Shown: piece after piece, positions 22,585 to 25,155 of the stretch
How the letters are laid out: every line of letters starts with the position of its first letter
Numbering within the stretch: position 1 is the stretch's first letter
From: O2-02-FULL-42-9 sp038043025
GTDB lineage: Bacteria; Pseudomonadota; Gammaproteobacteria; UBA12402
Length of the DNA stretch: 25,155 nt
Direction: 5' to 3'
Assembly (NCBI GenBank): GCA_038043025.1
Contig: JBBTCW010000030.1
Coordinates: 1-25,155 of the forward strand
Position numbers and translations under genes: made by a program
Notes under the pieces: model-generated
Databases searched by the model: none
Told to the model about the DNA's origin: nothing
The model's input: the letters and a program-made list of their open reading frames with translations, nothing else

Positions 22585-24728
22585 GAGGAAATTACATTCA
22601 TTATATCAAACGTTGTTTGCGTGACTTCAACCATGTCGTCAAAAGAAATAGGAGAAGCTGATCCTGATAATATCGCATCCACGGTTTTTTGCACACAGGC
22701 ATATTGCCCTTTGTTTTGGCGAAATAATTTCATGTTTTTACAATTTGCAACGCCATATGTCCGCAATGTTTTAAAATTATCTAAATTAAAAACACGGCCG
22801 CCACAATAAACTTCTAATCGCTCTTTCGGCACCGCACGATGACCATTGGAAAGATAATGAAGAACCCCTAACGAACCCTCTTCAAAATGCAAGACAATAA
22901 CCACTTGATCATGCTGGACCGACTTGCCGCTGACTTGCCCAACGGCGCTCACTTTGATATCAACAATGGAACTGCCCACCAAAAAACGCAACATATCAAT
23001 CATGTGACAAACTTCACCGATAATGCGACCGCCGCCCACTGTTAAATTTTGCGTCCAGTGATCTGCGGGAATCGCGCCCGCATTCACCGTCATCAATAAC
23101 ACTTTAGATTCTGGCGTAGCAGATAATACCGCATGCATTTTTTCAACCAGTGGCGAAAAACGACGATTAAACCCGATCATTAAAAAAGGCGTTTTTCCTT
23201 GCTGCAGCAAATTATTATACGTGTTTTTAATCCGTTCAAGCTCGCCAGAGGCAATCGCTAACGGTTTTTCAACATACACGCGCTTGCCATGATTTAATGC
23301 TTGGCAAATCAACTCCGCATGCGAATCATGTTGCGTGGCAATCACAATTGTATTAATGGCTTCATCTTCCATGACCGCATTAACATTCGTTGCACTGTTT
23401 TTAATATTAAATTGTTTTGCCACTTGTCGCGCACTCACGCCGCCACTCGAGACAACACTATGCAATATAGCTCCCGCTTTTTTGAAGGCAGGAATCAATG
23501 TGCGGCTTGCATAATTACCCGCCCCAATAAAGCCGACAACGACTTGTTGCTCACTCGAATAAACAATCGGCGAATCGTCCGATCGCACCACAAAAGACTG
23601 TTTGTTTGATTTCGCATCTTGCGGATAATCAATCACAAGACCTAAAGGAGTGCTACTAGAATCTGTCAAGCATTCATAAGCGGAAACCGCTGCATTAATC
23701 GAAAAATGCGCTGAAATCAACGGCACAACATTCAGCCGTTTATCCGCCATCAAAGCCAACACCGCCTCAAAATTTCGTTGTGCCGTCCAACGCACAAAAC
23801 CAATGGGATAATCGGCGCCACCTTCTTCATACGCCTTATCATAACGACCAGGACCATACGAACAAGATACTTGAAAGGTTAATTCCTTTTTATAAAAATC
23901 ATCGCGAGATAACTCTAAACCCACGACACCGACCAAAATAATTCGCCCACGCTGACGAGACATTTGAGCCGCTTGATGCATTAAATCATTACTTTTGCTC
24001 GATGCCGTCACTAACACCGCGTCGATCCCTCGGCCGTGCGAAAATTCTAAGGCTAATTTAACAGGGTCGGGGTACAGGGTTAAATCAATCGTCTCCGCGC
24101 CAAATTGTTTTGCTAAAGCCAATTTAGATTTATCAAAATCAATGCCGACGACACGACACCCATTCGCACGCAACAACTGAACGACCAATAGCCCCAACAA
24201 ACCCAAACCAAAAACAGCGATCGTTTCCCCCATCTCAGGCTGCGCTAAACGAACCCCCTGTAAAGCAATCGCACCAACCACACCAAACACGGCCTCATCA
24301 TCAGAAACCGTCGCAGGAATATGCGCACAAAGATTTCGCGGCACGCAAACAATTTCCGCATGTGCGCCGTTCGACAAAACACGATCACCCCTATTAAAGT
24401 CATGTACGTCCGAACCCACGGCAATCACGCGTCCCACATTGCTATAACCCATGGGAATAGATTGAGATAACTTGCTATTCACTGCCTCTAATGTTGGCAA
24501 AATGCCATCTGTTTTTAATTTTGCTAATACTTGTTTGACTTTATCGGGCTGTTGTTTTGCTTTTGACAGCCAATTGGATTTTCCAAACGACACCAACATT
24601 CTTTCGGTTCCCGCTGAAATCAACGAACGCTGTGTTTCAATCAACACATGCCCCGGTTTACATTGCGGACAAGGAATATCAGCAACCTCTGTTTCGCCTG
24701 TTTTTAAACTCTGTAATATCTGTTTCAT
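22581..24728 (-). CDS. Bi-domain oxidoreductase: MDR domain fused to Gfo/Idh/MocA domain
   Basis: A 715-residue fusion. Residues 1-370 form a medium-chain dehydrogenase domain with the NAD-binding GLGLLG at 174-179. Residues 396-715 form a Gfo/Idh/MocA domain with GFIGAGNYAS at 399-408 and EKPL at 487-490. Places where zinc alcohol dehydrogenases keep their catalytic ligands are changed: GICGTD-type sequence is SLISAGTERM (35-44), and GHE-type sequence is MGYSNVG (93-99). The MDR half is therefore probably zinc-independent. It is the first gene of the glycan operon and overlaps the heparinase-like gene by 4 nt. These two families often sit together in polysaccharide clusters, but their joint reaction is not assigned. 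ATG start; GGGAGA lies rather far (about 13 nt) upstream. Confidence 0.9.
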   Translation of the reverse strand: MKQILQSLKTGETEVADIPCPQCKPGHVLIETQRSLISAGTERMLVSFGKSNWLSKAKQQPDKVKQVLAKLKTDGILPTLEAVNSKLSQSIPMGYSNVGRVIAVGSDVHDFNRGDRVLSNGAHAEIVCVPRNLCAHIPATVSDDEAVFGVVGAIALQGVRLAQPEMGETIAVFGLGLLGLLVVQLLRANGCRVVGIDFDKSKLALAKQFGAETIDLTLYPDPVKLALEFSHGRGIDAVLVTASSKSNDLMHQAAQMSRQRGRIILVGVVGLELSRDDFYKKELTFQVSCSYGPGRYDKAYEEGGADYPIGFVRWTAQRNFEAVLALMADKRLNVVPLISAHFSINAAVSAYECLTDSSSTPLGLVIDYPQDAKSNKQSFVVRSDDSPIVYSSEQQVVVGFIGAGNYASRTLIPAFKKAGAILHSVVSSGGVSARQVAKQFNIKNSATNVNAVMEDEAINTIVIATQHDSHAELICQALNHGKRVYVEKPLAIASGELERIKNTYNNLLQQGKTPFLMIGFNRRFSPLVEKMHAVLSATPESKVLLMTVNAGAIPADHWTQNLTVGGGRIIGEVCHMIDMLRFLVGSSIVDIKVSAVGQVSGKSVQHDQVVIVLHFEEGSLGVLHYLSNGHRAVPKERLEVYCGGRVFNLDNFKTLRTYGVANCKNMKLFRQNKGQYACVQKTVDAILSGSASPISFDDMVEVTQTTFDIMNVISS

Positions 24729-24806
24729 GTGACTATTGACATCTCCCGCATAATGAACAATCTTTGGTCAAAAACAATGGAACATATTACCAGAATCTAT
24801 CCTTAA

Positions 24807-24824
24807 AACGCGAGTTTTGGATAA
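24807..24824 (+). repeat. Degenerate extra copy of the fold-back end
   Basis: AACGCGAGTTTTGGATAA repeats 24832-24849 with two changes, 25 nt away in direct orientation. It may be the end of an older, partly lost element, or part of a double terminus. Confidence 0.7.
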
Positions 24825-24830
24825 ACTTAA

Positions 24831-25046
24831 TAACGCGAGTTCCGGATAAGCGTTTTGCTGCAAATGCGCCATTTTTCGGCCATATTTCGTTATTTATCGC
24901 AAAATAAGCTCAATGTAGAATGACTACATCTTCACTTATTTTGCGATAAATGCCTCATCTGGCCAAATCTGGCGCATTTTCGCCCGAAACCTAAGCATTA
25001 TATTAAACATTCCAGTCCTGGCAAAGCTTATCCGGAACTCGCGTTA
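24831..25046. repeat. 216-bp nested fold-back element upstream of the glycan operon
   Basis: The ends are perfect 21-bp inverted repeats (24831-24851 and 25026-25046; TAACGCGAGTTCCGGATAAGC). Inside are further nested pairs: a 10-bp AAATGCGCCA/TGGCGCATTT pair with extended similarity (24862-24882 with 24959-24979), a perfect 16-bp pair (24893-24908 with 24935-24950) and ATGTAG/CTACAT at the tip (24913-24929). The whole stretch could form one long cruciform or RNA hairpin. No protein is encoded and no clear target-site duplication is seen. A MITE-like non-autonomous element is the best guess. The gap 24729-24830 should hold the glycan-operon promoter; TTGTTT...CATTAT on the minus strand is the weak best match. 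Confidence 0.9.
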
Positions 25047-25099
25047 ATACTAAAATTTTTAATTGTTCAATTTTTGGACAGCGCCAGATTTGGCAATAG

Positions 25100-25132
25100 C
25101 ATATTATCCTCAGCTCAGAGGGTGAGCGCGAA
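25100..25132 (-). repeat. Family R2 repeat copy near the window end
   Basis: 25100-25121 equals 14701-14722 (22 nt), and 25107-25132 matches the reverse complement of 10575-10600 with one difference. It therefore connects the two other contexts of the family. Confidence 0.85.
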
Positions 25133-25133
25133 C

Positions 25134-25154
25134 CGACATGCCAGTGGCATGTCG
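25134..25154. repeat. Perfect hairpin at the window edge
   Basis: CGACATGCC-AGT-GGCATGTCG is a 9-bp stem with a 3-nt loop, directly after the R2 copy. It may continue the same repeat beyond the window. Confidence 0.7.
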
Positions 25155-25155
25155 C

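Overview
The window comes from a gammaproteobacterial chromosome of moderate, slightly AT-rich composition. The order ndk-rlmN-rodZ-hisS-yfgM-bamB-der and the bamC-like/gcvR/bepA neighbourhood are gammaproteobacterial, and the many short palindromic intergenic repeats fit Legionellales/Coxiella-like lineages. The order-level placement is inference from protein flavour and synteny; no search was run.

Layout. (1) Positions 87-6852, minus strand: a housekeeping block ndk, rlmN, rodZ, hisS, yfgM, bamB, der. It is tightly packed (4-11 nt overlaps at ndk/rlmN, rodZ/hisS and hisS/yfgM). Compared with E. coli, pilF and ispG are missing from the row, and RodZ has no folded periplasmic domain. A 185-bp array of hairpins separates yfgM from bamB. 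(2) Positions 7019-10211: two multidrug/peptide-type transporters in convergent orientation, one base apart: a POT/PTR2-like carrier that lacks the ExxERF motif, and a MATE-family protein that looks leaderless. (3) Positions 10375-10600: tRNA-Ser(CGA), followed by an inverted duplication of its own 3' end, joined by a perfect 21-bp stem. (4) Positions 10595-13524: a short lipoprotein resembling the N-terminal lasso of BamC, divergent from a gcvR-bepA-lytic transglycosylase operon, i.e. envelope quality control and cell-wall turnover. (5) Positions 13525-14906: elbB flanked by copies of three dispersed repeat families. (6) Positions 14907-24728, minus strand: a seven-gene surface-glycan operon, transcribed in the order bi-domain oxidoreductase, heparinase II/III-like protein, WbuB-like glycosyltransferase, WecA-like initiating transferase, galU, GT-C membrane glycosyltransferase, ugd. 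Most junctions overlap by 4 nt or are nearly abutting. (7) Positions 24729-25155: the upstream region of that operon, dominated by a 216-bp nested fold-back element and further repeats.

How the genes work together. The glycan operon can make UDP-glucose (GalU) and UDP-glucuronate (Ugd), start a glycan on undecaprenyl phosphate (WecA-like), extend it (GT4 and GT-C) and modify it (heparinase-like and oxidoreductase). No flippase, polymerase or export gene is in the window. BamB, the BamC-like lipoprotein, BepA and YfgM all serve outer-membrane or secreted protein biogenesis.

The least ordinary signals are the repeat ecology (at least four families, some touching gene ends), the inverted tRNA-Ser tail, the BamC-like gene whose stop codon lies inside a repeat, and the heparinase/zinc-less bi-domain oxidoreductase pair with no secretion signal. 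I do not see CRISPR, phage or insertion-sequence transposase genes.
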